NCBI GenBank assembly: GCA_900116485.1
Contig: FPAX01000009.1
Location: 31,743 to 95,742 of the forward strand
Reading direction: 5' to 3'
DNA: 64,000 nucleotides
From: Selenomonas sp. GACV-9
GTDB lineage: Bacteria > Bacillota > Negativicutes > Selenomonadales > Selenomonadaceae
How positions within the stretch are numbered: position 1 is the first letter of the stretch; each line of letters starts with the position of its first letter. The position numbers and the translations under genes are program-made. The notes beneath the pieces are model-generated. The model searched no databases. It worked only from the letters and a program-made list of their open reading frames with translations, and was not told the DNA's origin. Below are positions 18,475-28,030 of the stretch, in pieces.

Positions 18475-18505
18475 GGGCTCCGGGGAATCCTCGGGGCTTT
18501 TTTTG
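18475..18505 (+). terminator. Terminator of the tRNA unit
   Basis: A GC-rich hairpin, GGCTCCGGGG against CCTCGGGGCT with two G-U pairs and a 3-base loop, is followed by seven T residues. Confidence 0.85.
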
Positions 18506-18643
18506 TATATCGTGGTTGGCGGAGGACAGGAAGTGCATGTTTTTCTTGCTTAACCAGGCCGTAAAGGGTAATATGATATTGGTGTGTTGTATATGTAAGC
18601 AACGTAAGAGCGGATTGTTTTGTTAGATGTGAAGGTTTAGAAA

Positions 18644-20398
18644 ATGAAACAGATTCCTTTTTCCATAAAAAATCGTCAAGAACTCAATGACTGCATCGAG
18701 AAGGTACAGCAGGAGGTTCGGGCCATGAAGTCCCTGTCCTGCGTGCTGGTTTCGATTTTCATGGATACGGCCAATGAACGCATGTTGATGGAGATGAAGC
18801 ATACGATCAACGCGACCTTTCCCGAGGCACAGATTGTCGGCTCCGTATCGATGGGGGAAATCGTCAACGGTACGCTGGTTGAGCATGATATTGTCGTGAA
18901 TTTCACGTTGTTTGAGTGTTCGAAGGTGCGTGTGCTGTCCTATGATTTCCGGCAGATCGGCAGTCATCAGGCTGGCCGGGAGCTTTTGGCTATCCTCAAT
19001 GCCGATAAGGATGTGGCTGCTGTCGAGGTGATATCTGCTGGTTTTCATCTGGATATCAACCCGTTCTTTCATGAGGCATCCAAGTCGCGGAAGGACATCG
19101 TCTTTTTCGGTGGCCTGGCTGATGATGGCAGCCTAGGGCAGAATGGTATGGTGTTTGCACAGAATACCACGCTGCGTCATGGTGTGGCCGTGGCGGTATT
19201 CAGCGGTAGCAAGCTCCATGTGCAGGCTAGCTCGAGTTTTGGCTGGAAGCCACTGGGGCGCAGCATGACCGTCACGAAGATGGATGGAGAGTTCTGTCTC
19301 AAGGAACTCGACGGGATACCGGCGCTCGATGTGTTCGAGCGTTATCTGGGTATCGTCAACGATGAGCGGTTCCTCGTTGAAGCTTTGACGTTCCCTTTCT
19401 ATTTTGAGCGCAACGGTACGGTACTGGCACGCCATCCCCGCCGCTGTCGCGAGGACGGTGGCGTCATGTTCGGCGCGGATTTCCGCGTGGGTGAGAAGGT
19501 ACGCCTGGCCTATGGTGATCCCAGTGACATCATCGAAAATGCCATGGTGCTGCAGGAGAATCTGGCCAATTTCCGGCCGGAGGCCATCTTCATGGTCAGC
19601 TGTGTGGCGCGCTGGATGCTGCTGGGCAGTGACACGGAGCAGGAGCTTTCGGTCACGCGCCATCTGGCACCGTCGTCAGGGTTCTATGCCTATGGTGAGT
19701 TCATGCGTAATGCCGATGGCGAAATCATGGTTTCGAATATGACTTTGGTGACAATCGGCATGCGCGAAGGCTTGGGGCATAGCGACAAGAAGAATATCAA
19801 GGTGGAGCATCCGAAGTTCAAGAAACATCGCACGATCATGGCACATCTCGTTCATTTCATCGAGACGACGACCCAGGAGCTTGAGGAGACAAATTCCAAG
19901 CTGTCCCGTTTGGCGCAGATCGACCGCATGACGGAGGTCTTGAATCGTGGTGAGACGGAAAATCGCTTGCGGGATATGCTCGACCAGGCTAAATTGCTTG
20001 GGCAGCCGATGTCGATCCTGATGCTTGATATTGATGATTTCAAGGGCATCAATGATACCTTTGGTCATGAGATGGGCGATAAGGTCATTGGTGCCGTGGC
20101 CGATATCCTGCGGGATTCGACACGCAAGGCCGATGATGCGCCGGGCCGTTGGGGCGGCGATGAGTTCCTGGTGGTCTTCCAGGATATGGAAAGCACTGAA
20201 GGCCGGGAAATTGCCGAACGCATCCGCCGGAAGGTGGCGGCCATCGACTTCCTGCCGGAGGGACGCAAGGTGACGGTTAGCATTGGCTTTGCTACGGCTG
20301 GTGAGGAAGATACGCCACATGAATTATGCCGGCGCGCAGACATGGCGCTCTATGAAGCGAAGCGCAGCATTGGCAAGAATATGGTCGTTGTGCACTAA
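18644..20398 (+). CDS. FIST sensor domain fused to GGDEF diguanylate cyclase
   Basis: The 584-aa protein has an N-terminal FIST domain pair (FIST_N about 35-240, FIST_C about 240-380), a short helical linker (about 395-425) and a GGDEF domain with intact active site RWGGDEF and the LMLDIDDFKGINDTFGHEMGD metal/nucleotide region, here given in two overlapping motifs. FIST domains are thought to sense small ligands such as amino acids. The predicted role is ligand-controlled cyclic di-GMP synthesis; an upstream RKAD resembles an inhibitory-site start but is one residue further from GGDEF than usual. No membrane helix: cytoplasmic. Single gene, likely own promoter. Confidence 0.88.
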   Translation: MKQIPFSIKNRQELNDCIEKVQQEVRAMKSLSCVLVSIFMDTANERMLMEMKHTINATFPEAQIVGSVSMGEIVNGTLVEHDIVVNFTLFECSKVRVLSYDFRQIGSHQAGRELLAILNADKDVAAVEVISAGFHLDINPFFHEASKSRKDIVFFGGLADDGSLGQNGMVFAQNTTLRHGVAVAVFSGSKLHVQASSSFGWKPLGRSMTVTKMDGEFCLKELDGIPALDVFERYLGIVNDERFLVEALTFPFYFERNGTVLARHPRRCREDGGVMFGADFRVGEKVRLAYGDPSDIIENAMVLQENLANFRPEAIFMVSCVARWMLLGSDTEQELSVTRHLAPSSGFYAYGEFMRNADGEIMVSNMTLVTIGMREGLGHSDKKNIKVEHPKFKKHRTIMAHLVHFIETTTQELEETNSKLSRLAQIDRMTEVLNRGETENRLRDMLDQAKLLGQPMSILMLDIDDFKGINDTFGHEMGDKVIGAVADILRDSTRKADDAPGRWGGDEFLVVFQDMESTEGREIAERIRRKVAAIDFLPEGRKVTVSIGFATAGEEDTPHELCRRADMALYEAKRSIGKNMVVVH

Positions 20399-20478
20399 CA
20401 ATTCCTGGTAGGAATAATAGCCTTGCTTTTTAGGAATACCTATGGTAAGATGTTGGTACAAATTGGATAGATAAACAA

Positions 20479-20515
20479 GGCGGAGTCTGGTCACCAAGGG
20501 CTCCGTCTATTTTTT
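20479..20515 (+). terminator. Terminator after the FIST-GGDEF gene
   Basis: A 7-bp stem (GGCGGAG with CTCCGTC, one G-U pair) carries a 15-base loop and is followed by a T-rich tract. It lies 80 bases after the stop and 45 bases before the next start. Confidence 0.7.
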
Positions 20516-20560
20516 ATCTGGAATCGAAGAGGTCTTGATTGGACCTGTCAAAGGAGGCAT

Positions 20561-21841
20561 ATGATGGAAGTTTTAGCAGGTATTATCTTTATTTTCATGT
20601 ATATGGTCATCGTATCGGAGAAGATCCACCGTACGGTTGCTGCCATGCTTGGTGCGACAAGCATGGTGCTGCTGGGGATCTTGAACCAGGAAACGGCACT
20701 GCACCATATCGACTTCAACACGTTGGGGCTTTTGGTCGGCATGATGGTTCTGGTCGGCGTGACGAGCCATACGGGGCTTTTTGACTATGTAGCCATCAAG
20801 GCTGCCAAGGTGGCCAAGGCTGAGCCGAAGCGGATCCTTGTCTATCTCGGACTTATCACGGCGGTATTCTCCGCATTCCTTGATAATGTCACGACGGTGC
20901 TGCTGATGGTGCCGGTAACGTTCAGCATCACGCAGAAGCTGCACATCAATCCGATTCCGTTCCTGCTCACCCAGATCATTGCGTCGAATGTCGGTGGTAC
21001 GGCTACGCTGATCGGCGATCCGCCGAATATCATGATCGGCAGCGCGGTAAAAGAGCTGACCTTCATGGCCTTTATCGAGAATCTGGCGCCGATTGCCATT
21101 ATCAACCTTATCGTTGTCATCTTCATCGTGGAGGTACTCTACAGCAAGAAGATGAAGACGAAACCGGAACTGCAGGCAGAGCTCATGCAGATGGATGAGA
21201 AGAAAGCGCTGAAGGATCGCAAGCTGCTGGCACGTTCGCTGTTTGTGCTCTCACTGGTCATCCTCGGGTTCTTCACCCATTCACTCACGCACATCGAGTC
21301 GTCGATGATTGCGTTGACTGGTGGTTTCCTGCTGCTGCTGCTGGCAGGCGGCAGCCACCATCTCGTCGAGACGACGATGAAGTCCGTCGAGTGGGCAACG
21401 ATTTTTTTCTTCATTGGTCTCTTCATTGCGGTTGGTGGCCTTATCGAGACGGGCATCATCGGCAGCATGGCCAAGCAGGCAGTGGAGCTTACGGGCGGCG
21501 ATGTGACGAGCACGTCGCTGCTGGTGCTCTGGCTCAGTGCCATTGTCTCGTCGGTACTTGATAATATCCCGTTCGTAGCGACGATGATCCCGTTGATCCA
21601 GAACATGGGAACGATGGGCGTCAGCAATCTGGAGCCAATCTGGTGGAGCTTGGCACTCGGTGCCTGCCTGGGTGGCAACGGTACGCTGGTTGGTGCGTCG
21701 GCTAACCTTATCGTGGCCGGCCTGGCGGCTGATCGTGGTGTCAAGATCACGTTCATCAATTATTTCAAGGTGGGTTTCCCCATCATGCTCTTGACGATTG
21801 TGCTCTCGACGGTGTATGTTTATATCCGGTATCTGATGTAA
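20561..21841 (+). CDS. ArsB/NhaD-type ion transporter
   Basis: A 426-aa polytopic protein with 10-12 membrane helices of the ion transporter superfamily group that includes ArsB, NhaD and citrate carriers. Typical motifs: FLDNVTTVLLMVPVT and the GGTATLIGDPPNIMIGSA loop in the first half, repeated as VLDNIPFVATMIPL and GGNGTLVGASANLIVAGLA in the second, reflecting the inverted-repeat fold. The substrate (Na+/H+, arsenite or a dicarboxylate) cannot be told. ATG codons at 20561 and 20564 are both possible; the second is better spaced from AAGGAGG. Confidence 0.88.
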   Translation: MMEVLAGIIFIFMYMVIVSEKIHRTVAAMLGATSMVLLGILNQETALHHIDFNTLGLLVGMMVLVGVTSHTGLFDYVAIKAAKVAKAEPKRILVYLGLITAVFSAFLDNVTTVLLMVPVTFSITQKLHINPIPFLLTQIIASNVGGTATLIGDPPNIMIGSAVKELTFMAFIENLAPIAIINLIVVIFIVEVLYSKKMKTKPELQAELMQMDEKKALKDRKLLARSLFVLSLVILGFFTHSLTHIESSMIALTGGFLLLLLAGGSHHLVETTMKSVEWATIFFFIGLFIAVGGLIETGIIGSMAKQAVELTGGDVTSTSLLVLWLSAIVSSVLDNIPFVATMIPLIQNMGTMGVSNLEPIWWSLALGACLGGNGTLVGASANLIVAGLAADRGVKITFINYFKVGFPIMLLTIVLSTVYVYIRYLM

Positions 21842-21850
21842 TCCGGTAAT

Positions 21851-21893
21851 AAGCGGTTATGGAATGATCAGTTCCATGACCGCTTTTGTTTTT
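21851..21893 (+). terminator. Terminator after the transporter gene
   Basis: A 14-bp stem AAGCGGTTATGGAA/TTCCATGACCGCTT with a 7-base loop is followed by TTGTTTTT. Confidence 0.9.
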
Positions 21894-21972
21894 CCTCATA
21901 TTGTCTATTCTGGCAGGAATATGTCTATGAGAGGAGAATATAGTCGATGGTAAATGGTTTGGAGGGGTTCTT

Positions 21973-22245
21973 TTGGCAAAATTCAGTGGCAGAGGATATG
22001 GTATGTGTATTCTCTTTGTGGTGATAGGCGCAATCTTAGGCGGAATCTTGGGACAGCTTTTGATGAATGTCGATGCCTTGGCAGGCATCATGCCGTATCT
22101 CGTGACGACGTATCCGGTATTTGATATCGCGCCGGTGACATTCAATCTCTATGTGATCCAGTTGACGCTTGGTCTGGCCTTTGCCCCGAATCTCATGAGC
22201 ATCCTGGGCATCGTGCTGGCTATCGTCTTGTTCCGCAAGTATTGA
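21973..22245 (+). CDS. DUF4321 small membrane protein
   Basis: A 90-aa protein with two hydrophobic helices and the N-terminal AKFSGRGYG head and Gly-rich first helix (GAILGGILGQLL) typical of DUF4321. This family is frequently found just before maf and radC in Firmicutes, as here. TTG start preceded by GGAGGGG. Function unknown. Confidence 0.82.
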   Translation: MAKFSGRGYGMCILFVVIGAILGGILGQLLMNVDALAGIMPYLVTTYPVFDIAPVTFNLYVIQLTLGLAFAPNLMSILGIVLAIVLFRKY

Positions 22246-22256
22246 GAGGAGGCAGC

Positions 22257-22847
22257 ATGATCATTTTAGCGTCGGGGTCGCCACGCCGGAGAGAACTCCT
22301 TGAGCAGATTGGAGCAAAGTTTGTGGTGCAGGTCAGCGATGCCGCCGAGGAAAGCGGCGACGCAATGGCACCGCAGGAACTCGTGAAGAGGAATGCCATC
22401 GTCAAGGCGGAGGCAGTGGCCAGTGAGCATCCGGAGCTGCCGGTGCTCGGGGCTGACACAGTCGTCGCCCTTGATGGGCATACGTATGGCAAACCGTGTG
22501 ATGCAGAGGATGCCTGCCGCATGCTGCGCCTGTTTGCAGGGCGCACTCATGAGGTAGCGACGGGCATAGCAATCGTAAATGGCGGCAAGGTCTATGCTGA
22601 TGTCGTGACGACCAAGGTCACGTTTGCGCCGCTGACGGATTCTGAAATCCAGCGCTATGTTGCGTCAAAAGAGCCGCTTGATAAGGCAGGCGCCTATGCA
22701 GTCCAAGGGCTCGCGGCAGTGTTCATCGAAAAGCTTGACGGCTCTTACTCGAATGTCGTAGGACTGCCACTTCATGCATTGGCACGGCTTGCCGGAAAGG
22801 CAGGCGTCGATTTATATGGCAATCATGGTGAGGGATCTGCCCGTTGA
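22257..22847 (+). CDS. maf: Maf-family nucleotide pyrophosphatase
   Basis: Maf proteins hydrolyse non-canonical or modified nucleoside triphosphates (dTTP/UTP-type) and affect septum formation. The opening IILASGSPRRRELL and the LGADTVVALDG and DKAGAYAVQGLAA blocks are all present. I use the ATG at 22257, preceded by GAGGAGG, rather than an in-frame TTG upstream. 196 aa is normal. The end overlaps the radC start. Confidence 0.95.
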   Translation: MIILASGSPRRRELLEQIGAKFVVQVSDAAEESGDAMAPQELVKRNAIVKAEAVASEHPELPVLGADTVVALDGHTYGKPCDAEDACRMLRLFAGRTHEVATGIAIVNGGKVYADVVTTKVTFAPLTDSEIQRYVASKEPLDKAGAYAVQGLAAVFIEKLDGSYSNVVGLPLHALARLAGKAGVDLYGNHGEGSAR

Positions 22848-23505
22848 GGAACGTCCACGGGAAAGGCTGCTGCATGCTGGTGCAGCGTCGCTTAGCAATG
22901 CAGACCTTTTAGCGGTGCTGCTGCGGTCGGGGACGCGGGAACAATCGGTGCTCCGCATTGCGGAGGAAGTATTGGCGCGTTACAAGGAGCGTGGGCTCGA
23001 GGCTATCGTGCACATGCCGGCGGCAGAGCTGACGGCGATAAATGGTGTGGGATCAGCCAAGGCGGCAACGGTGTTGGCGGCAGTGGAACTAGGGCGGCGG
23101 CTGGCGATGGCGCCAGCCGCGCGCATCGTGGCCGTACATGGGCCTGATGATGCGGCTCATTTTGCGATGCCGCGGTTCCAGTTCGAGCAGCGGGAGCATT
23201 TTGCGGTCATGCTGCTCGATACGAAGAATCATATTCTCGGCATGCCTGATATCTCAGTCGGCAGCCTGCAGGCTGCGGTCGTACATCCGCGCGAAGTTTT
23301 CCGGGCGGCCATCGACTATGCGGCAGCGGCGATGATCCTATTCCACAATCACCCGAGTGGCGATCCGAACCCGAGCCGGGAGGATATCGCGGTGACGCAG
23401 CGGCTGGTCAAGGCAGGCAAGATCATGGACATTCCTGTGCTGGATCATATCATACTGGGACGGCAGCAATTCTTGAGCTTCAAGGATAAAGGATTGTTAT
23501 CGTAA
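22816..23505 (+). CDS. radC: RadC/JAB-domain protein
   Basis: A 229-aa RadC family protein: an N-terminal helix-hairpin-helix region (NGVGSAKAATVLAA) and a JAB/MPN metalloprotease-like domain with the intact metal motif HNHPSGDPNPSRED. Despite the name, its role in DNA repair is not supported in most species. ATG 22816 gives the usual MAIMVRDLP start; the frame extends upstream into maf. Overlaps maf by 32 bases. Confidence 0.93.
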   Translation: MAIMVRDLPVEERPRERLLHAGAASLSNADLLAVLLRSGTREQSVLRIAEEVLARYKERGLEAIVHMPAAELTAINGVGSAKAATVLAAVELGRRLAMAPAARIVAVHGPDDAAHFAMPRFQFEQREHFAVMLLDTKNHILGMPDISVGSLQAAVVHPREVFRAAIDYAAAAMILFHNHPSGDPNPSREDIAVTQRLVKAGKIMDIPVLDHIILGRQQFLSFKDKGLLS

Positions 23506-23546
23506 GAAAAAACCTTTATTTTTCTTGTCCTTTTCCGCAAATTTCC

Positions 23547-23576
23547 GTTACAAACAACCATGAGTTGTGCTACAAT
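23547..23576 (+). promoter_or_regulatory. Possible mreB promoter
   Basis: GTTACA, 18 bases and TACAAT lie about 90 bases before mreB. Each hexamer is one or two bases off consensus. Confidence 0.45.
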
Positions 23577-23608
23577 AAAATAGCTGTTTAAAAATAATCG
23601 TAAGATCT

Positions 23609-23627
23609 GCCGGTGGTTTCCGTCGGC
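23609..23627 (+). other. Hairpin in the mreB leader
   Basis: GCCGGTGG pairs with CCGTCGGC around TTT, with two G-U pairs, so the stem is RNA-competent on the + strand. It is followed by TTGTTT, a weak T tract. It could attenuate transcription into mreB, or be incidental. Confidence 0.45.
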
Positions 23628-23662
23628 TTGTTTAAAAGTTTCGAAGGGAGTTTTTCAATAAA

Positions 23663-24709
23663 ATGTGGAGTCTTTTGGGTGGTTTATCGCACGATATGGG
23701 TATTGACCTCGGTACGGCAAATACGCTGGTTCACGTGAAGGGCAGAGGCATTGTCCTGCGTGAGCCGTCGGTTGTTGCCATCAAGAGCGACACGGGTGAT
23801 GTCCTGGCTGTTGGCGAGGAAGCTAAGCAGATGATCGGCCGTACGCCGGGCAACATCGTAGCAATCCGTCCGATGAAGGATGGCGTCATCGCTGATTTTG
23901 ACGTGACCCAGGCCATGCTCAAATACTTCATCCGCAAGGCGATGGGCTCGAAGTCGTTCATGAGCTCCCGTCCGCGCGTCGTTGTCGGTGTGCCGTCCGG
24001 TGTCACGGAAGTTGAGAAGCGTGCGGTCATCGATGCCGCTCAGCAGGCTGGTGCCCGCGAGGCATATCTGATTGAGGAGCCGATGGCAGCAGCAATCGGT
24101 GCTGGCCTGCCGGTCGAAGAGGCTACGGGCAGCATGGTCGTAGATATCGGCGGTGGTACGACGGAGATCGCTGTCATCTCGCTAGGCGGTATTGTTACGA
24201 GCCGCTCCATCCGCATCGGCGGTGATGAGATGGATTCCTCCATCGTGCAGTACATCAAGCGCATGTACAACCTCATGATCGGTGAGCGCACGGCTGAGGA
24301 GATCAAGATCAACATCGGCACGGCTATCGTCACGCCGGATACGGATAAGTCCATGGACATCCGTGGCCGTGACCTTGTCAGTGGCCTGCCGAAGACGCTG
24401 ACGATCCAGGCTAAGGAAATCCGCGATGCCTTGAACGAGCCGATCTACAAGATCATCGATGCCGTCAAGGGCACGCTGGAGAAGACTCCGCCAGAGCTGG
24501 CTGCAGATGTCATGGATCATGGCATCATGATGACGGGCGGCGGTGCATTGCTTACGAATTTCGACAAGCTGCTCTCCCATGAGACGGGCATGCCGGTCCT
24601 CGTTTCTGAGGATGCGCTTTCCTGCGTCGGCGAGGGTACGGGTAAATCCCTTGAGAACATTGAGCTTCTCAAACGCGTAGTTATGACCTCGAAGAAGTTG
24701 AGACAATGA
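23663..24709 (+). CDS. mreB: Rod shape-determining actin homologue MreB
   Basis: MreB filaments organise lateral wall synthesis with MreC, MreD, RodA and PBP2. Actin-fold motifs: [15 protein letters not shown] (phosphate 1), [18 protein letters not shown] (phosphate 2) and [11 protein letters not shown] (adenosine). 348 aa, standard. The stop overlaps the mreC start as ATGA. Confidence 0.97.
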   Translation: MWSLLGGLSHDMGIDLGTANTLVHVKGRGIVLREPSVVAIKSDTGDVLAVGEEAKQMIGRTPGNIVAIRPMKDGVIADFDVTQAMLKYFIRKAMGSKSFMSSRPRVVVGVPSGVTEVEKRAVIDAAQQAGAREAYLIEEPMAAAIGAGLPVEEATGSMVVDIGGGTTEIAVISLGGIVTSRSIRIGGDEMDSSIVQYIKRMYNLMIGERTAEEIKINIGTAIVTPDTDKSMDIRGRDLVSGLPKTLTIQAKEIRDALNEPIYKIIDAVKGTLEKTPPELAADVMDHGIMMTGGGALLTNFDKLLSHETGMPVLVSEDALSCVGEGTGKSLENIELLKRVVMTSKKLRQ

Positions 24710-25656
24710 GCAATAGAGTAAGAAAAGATAAGGATTCGCATCGCAAGTTATGGGCTGTGCTCTTCGTCATTGTGAGCTTGTTCTGCATCATTTTCTTTGC
24801 CGCCCGCGGGCGGTTCCAGGCACCAGTGAGCAGCAAGGCTGCCTTGCTGGTGCTCTCGCCGTTCCAGCAGGCAGTTTCCTGGGTCGGCAGTCAGGTGCGT
24901 TATGTCACCAGCAGTGTCTGGGAAATCGTGACTATCCACGAGCAGAACAAGTTGCTGCGCAATGAGGTGGAGCAGCTGCGTGTGCAGAATCTTGAAGCCA
25001 GTGAGGCTTTGGCGGAAAATGAGCGCTTGCGGACCCTTTTGGGTTATCAGCAGATGATGACGCAGTTCGATATGGTCGGCGCCCGCGTCATTGGCCGTGA
25101 GTCGGCTACCTGGTCGAATGTGATTGTCATTGACCGTGGCCAGAAGGATGGCGTAGATGCCGACATGGCAGTGGTGACGGAGAAAGGGCTCGTTGGTCAT
25201 GTACTTGAGGCAGGCTGGAATACCTCGAAGGTGCAGCTGATTCTCGATCCGCGCTCTTCGGTCGGTACGATCGTCCAGCGGGCTGAGTCCCGGGTTGCAG
25301 GTATCGTGCAGGGCGATCTGGATAATCCGACGATGCCGCAGATGGTCAATATCCCGAAGAATGCCGACGTAGTCGAGGGCGATGTCATCGTGACTTCTGG
25401 CTTTGGCGGCACGTATCCGAAGGGCATCGTCGTCGGCCTGGTTTCGTCTTTGCAGAACGATTCAGGCGGATTGCTGAAGATCGGCCTCTTAGAGCCGGCA
25501 GTGGATTTCCAGAAGCTCGAGGATGTCATGGTCATCACGGCATCCCGGGAGGCGCCTCCGGAGCCGATCAAGCCGCCGCAGCAGACGCCGGGGACGGAGA
25601 CGGATCCGGCAGCGCAGGCGGCTGCTGCCAAGGCTGCTGAGGAGAATCCGCAATGA
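24706..25656 (+). CDS. mreC: Rod shape-determining protein MreC
   Basis: MreC links MreB to periplasmic wall enzymes. One N-terminal membrane helix (about residues 14-32), a coiled coil (about 70-110), then the beta-barrel domain with RVIGRE and [16 protein letters not shown] strands. A Pro/Ala/Glu-rich tail ends the protein. The four-base overlaps with mreB and mreD imply coupled translation. Confidence 0.95.
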   Translation: MSNRVRKDKDSHRKLWAVLFVIVSLFCIIFFAARGRFQAPVSSKAALLVLSPFQQAVSWVGSQVRYVTSSVWEIVTIHEQNKLLRNEVEQLRVQNLEASEALAENERLRTLLGYQQMMTQFDMVGARVIGRESATWSNVIVIDRGQKDGVDADMAVVTEKGLVGHVLEAGWNTSKVQLILDPRSSVGTIVQRAESRVAGIVQGDLDNPTMPQMVNIPKNADVVEGDVIVTSGFGGTYPKGIVVGLVSSLQNDSGGLLKIGLLEPAVDFQKLEDVMVITASREAPPEPIKPPQQTPGTETDPAAQAAAAKAAEENPQ

Positions 25657-26153
25657 ACAAGTTTGGAAGATTAGCGCTGTTTGTCATCGCCTTATATGTT
25701 TTGCAGACATCGCTGCTGCCGATGATTGCCTATCGTGGTATCAGCCCGAATCTCATGCTGCTCCTTACCGTATCGTTTGCTTTCCTGCGCGGTGTGCGTC
25801 AGGGCGGGCTCATGGGCTTTGCTACGGGGCTGCTGCAGGATCTGGCCTCGGGAACATTCTTTGGAATCAACGCCTTTACGAATATGCTGCTGGGCATGTT
25901 CTTTGGCCGTTTTTCCGACCGCGTGTTCAAAGAGCAGTTTTTCCTGCCGGTGATGGCATCCATCAGCGCAATTGTCGCGGACTATTTTATTTTGGCGTTG
26001 CTTATGGTATTATTAGGTTATCGCTTTAATCTGGTGAGCAGCCTGCAGACGATGCTTCTGCCGATGCTCATCTATCAGCTGGCTTTCGCGTATCCGGTTC
26101 ATCGTTTTACTTATGAGTTGGACAAAAAGCTAAGTGAAAAAGAAAAACACTGA
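25653..26153 (+). CDS. mreD: Rod shape-determining protein MreD
   Basis: A 166-aa integral membrane protein with five to six hydrophobic segments; the FAFLRGVRQGGLMGFATGLLQD stretch (loop and helix, split here for length) is the MreD family hallmark. Partner of MreC in the elongation complex. Start overlaps the mreC stop. Confidence 0.93.
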   Translation: MNKFGRLALFVIALYVLQTSLLPMIAYRGISPNLMLLLTVSFAFLRGVRQGGLMGFATGLLQDLASGTFFGINAFTNMLLGMFFGRFSDRVFKEQFFLPVMASISAIVADYFILALLMVLLGYRFNLVSSLQTMLLPMLIYQLAFAYPVHRFTYELDKKLSEKEKH

Positions 26154-26155
26154 TT

Positions 26156-26177
26156 AAGGCACCTTGCGGGGTGCCTT
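26156..26177 (+). other. Hairpin between mreD and the PBP2 gene
   Basis: AAGGCACC pairs with GGTGCCTT over a 6-base loop, followed by TCGTTATG, a poor T tract. It may be a partial terminator or an mRNA-processing element that lowers PBP2 relative to MreBCD. Confidence 0.55.
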
Positions 26178-26198
26178 TCGTTATGGGAGAGATATTTC

Positions 26199-27992
26199 TT
26201 GGTCGAAAATGATGAATTTGGCGGCAGAATAAAAGTATTGAGCTGGCTGTGTGTGCTGGTCATTGCCGTACTCATCGGCCGGGCCGGTTATCTGCAGATC
26301 TACGATGGCGACTACTATGCAGCATTGGCTGAGGGCAATCGCATCCGCATCATTCCGGCGATGGCGCCGCGGGGGACATTCTATGACCGCAACGGCAATC
26401 TTTTGGTACAGAATCGTCCGGGCTTTACGGTATCCTTGCTGCCGCTTACAGCGCCGATTTCCGATGATGTCATCCAGCGCCTTTCAGATCTCATCAAGGT
26501 GCCGGTGCCGAAAATCAAGGAGAAGATTGCCGCGCATAGCGGTTTTGATCCCATCCGCATCAAGGCCGATGTCACGCCGGATATCGTGACGATCATCGAG
26601 GAACAGAAAAATAATTATCCGGGAGTCGTCATCGAGGTGCAGCCGATCCGTGACTATACCAATAAGCAGGAGGCTGCTCATACCTATGGCTATGTCAGTG
26701 AGATCAATGATATGGAGCTCGAGAAGCTCAAGGATCAGGGATATAAATCTGGCGACATCATCGGCAAGTTCGGTTTGGAGAAGGTCTACGACAAGGAGCT
26801 GCGCGGCGAGAATGGCGGCGAGCAGGTCGAGGTAGATGTTTCAGGCAAGCCTGTGCAGATCATCGGCAAGAAGGAGCCCGTTCCGGGCGATGACCTTTAC
26901 CTGACTATTGATGAGTCGCTGCAGACGGCGGCGGAAAAAGCCGTCGATGAACAGCTGAAGCTCATCCATGCCAATGCCGCAGCTGCGGTGGCGATGAATC
27001 CGCAGACCGGCGAGATCCTGGCCATCGTCAGCCGGCCGGCCTTCGATCCGAACTTGTTTGCTCATGGCATTTCAACGAAGGATTGGAATGCCTTGAACAA
27101 TAATCCCTATCATCCGATGGATAACAAGGCCATCACGGGCGAGTATCCGCCAGGCTCTACCTTCAAGATCGTGACGGGTACAGCGGCGCTGACGGAGGGA
27201 GTTGTTTCCCCGGAGGAACTCATCAATGATACGGGCCGTCACTGGATCATCCCCAAGGGCAATGCTGAGGGCGAGGCGTTAGGTCTCATCAATTTCCGTC
27301 AGGCTATGGCCCATTCGGATAACGTCTATTTCTATGAGATGGGCAACCGCCTCGGCATTGACCGCCTGGAAAAGTATGCACGCATGTTTGGCCTTGGCAA
27401 GACGACGGGCATCGATCTTCCTTATGAGGCTTCGGGGCTGGTGGCCAACCGCAAGTACAAGGAGCTCAATTTCGAGGATGGCGAATGGTATCTGTCGGAG
27501 ACCTTCGATGCGGCTATTGGCCAGGGCTTCAATCTGGTAACGCCACTGCAGGCAGCCATGCTCATGGGAGAGGTTGCCGCCGATGGCAAGCGTTACCGGC
27601 CGCATGTCGTACAGCGTATCGTGGGGCCGGATGGCAAGACGGTCAAGGAGTTCAAGCCTGAGCTCCTGTCGACGCTCGACGTCAATCCGGCTATGCTGAA
27701 ACTCGTGCAGGATGGCTTGCATGATGTTACGAAGTATGGTACGGCTGCATCGTCGTTCCAAGGGTTCACGATCGACATTGCGGGCAAGACGGGCACGGCG
27801 GAGAATCCCCATGGCCGTGATCACGGCTGGTTTGTGGCCTATGGCCCGTTTGATAATCCCACCATCGTCGTGGCGGTCATTGTTGAGCAGGGTGGCTTTG
27901 GTTCCCAGTCGGCAGTGCCGATTGGCCGCAAGATACTCGAGGCCGCCTTCGGCATCAATCAGCCCAGCGGCAAGGCGCAGGCAAAACAGTAA
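26199..27992 (+). CDS. mrdA: Penicillin-binding protein 2, elongation transpeptidase
   Basis: A class B PBP of 597 aa: cytoplasmic start, one membrane helix (about 12-30), pedestal domain with GTFYDRNGNLL, then the transpeptidase domain with all three catalytic motifs, SxxK as STFK (PPGSTFKIVTG), SxN as SDN (MAHSDNVYF) and KTG (IAGKTGTAENP). Working with RodA, it cross-links lateral peptidoglycan. TTG start after GGGAGAG. It is the only class B PBP gene in the window. Confidence 0.95.
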   Translation: MVENDEFGGRIKVLSWLCVLVIAVLIGRAGYLQIYDGDYYAALAEGNRIRIIPAMAPRGTFYDRNGNLLVQNRPGFTVSLLPLTAPISDDVIQRLSDLIKVPVPKIKEKIAAHSGFDPIRIKADVTPDIVTIIEEQKNNYPGVVIEVQPIRDYTNKQEAAHTYGYVSEINDMELEKLKDQGYKSGDIIGKFGLEKVYDKELRGENGGEQVEVDVSGKPVQIIGKKEPVPGDDLYLTIDESLQTAAEKAVDEQLKLIHANAAAAVAMNPQTGEILAIVSRPAFDPNLFAHGISTKDWNALNNNPYHPMDNKAITGEYPPGSTFKIVTGTAALTEGVVSPEELINDTGRHWIIPKGNAEGEALGLINFRQAMAHSDNVYFYEMGNRLGIDRLEKYARMFGLGKTTGIDLPYEASGLVANRKYKELNFEDGEWYLSETFDAAIGQGFNLVTPLQAAMLMGEVAADGKRYRPHVVQRIVGPDGKTVKEFKPELLSTLDVNPAMLKLVQDGLHDVTKYGTAASSFQGFTIDIAGKTGTAENPHGRDHGWFVAYGPFDNPTIVVAVIVEQGGFGSQSAVPIGRKILEAAFGINQPSGKAQAKQ

Positions 27993-28030
27993 GCAAGTCA
28001 TATAAAATAAAAGTAGAAGTGAGGACAGCC

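Noticed and set aside
20399..20560. Riboswitch before the ArsB/NhaD-type transporter
   Set aside because: The only structure is a single 7-bp hairpin with a T tract, which is adequately explained as the terminator of the upstream gene; no fluoride, cyclic di-GMP or other core motif was seen.
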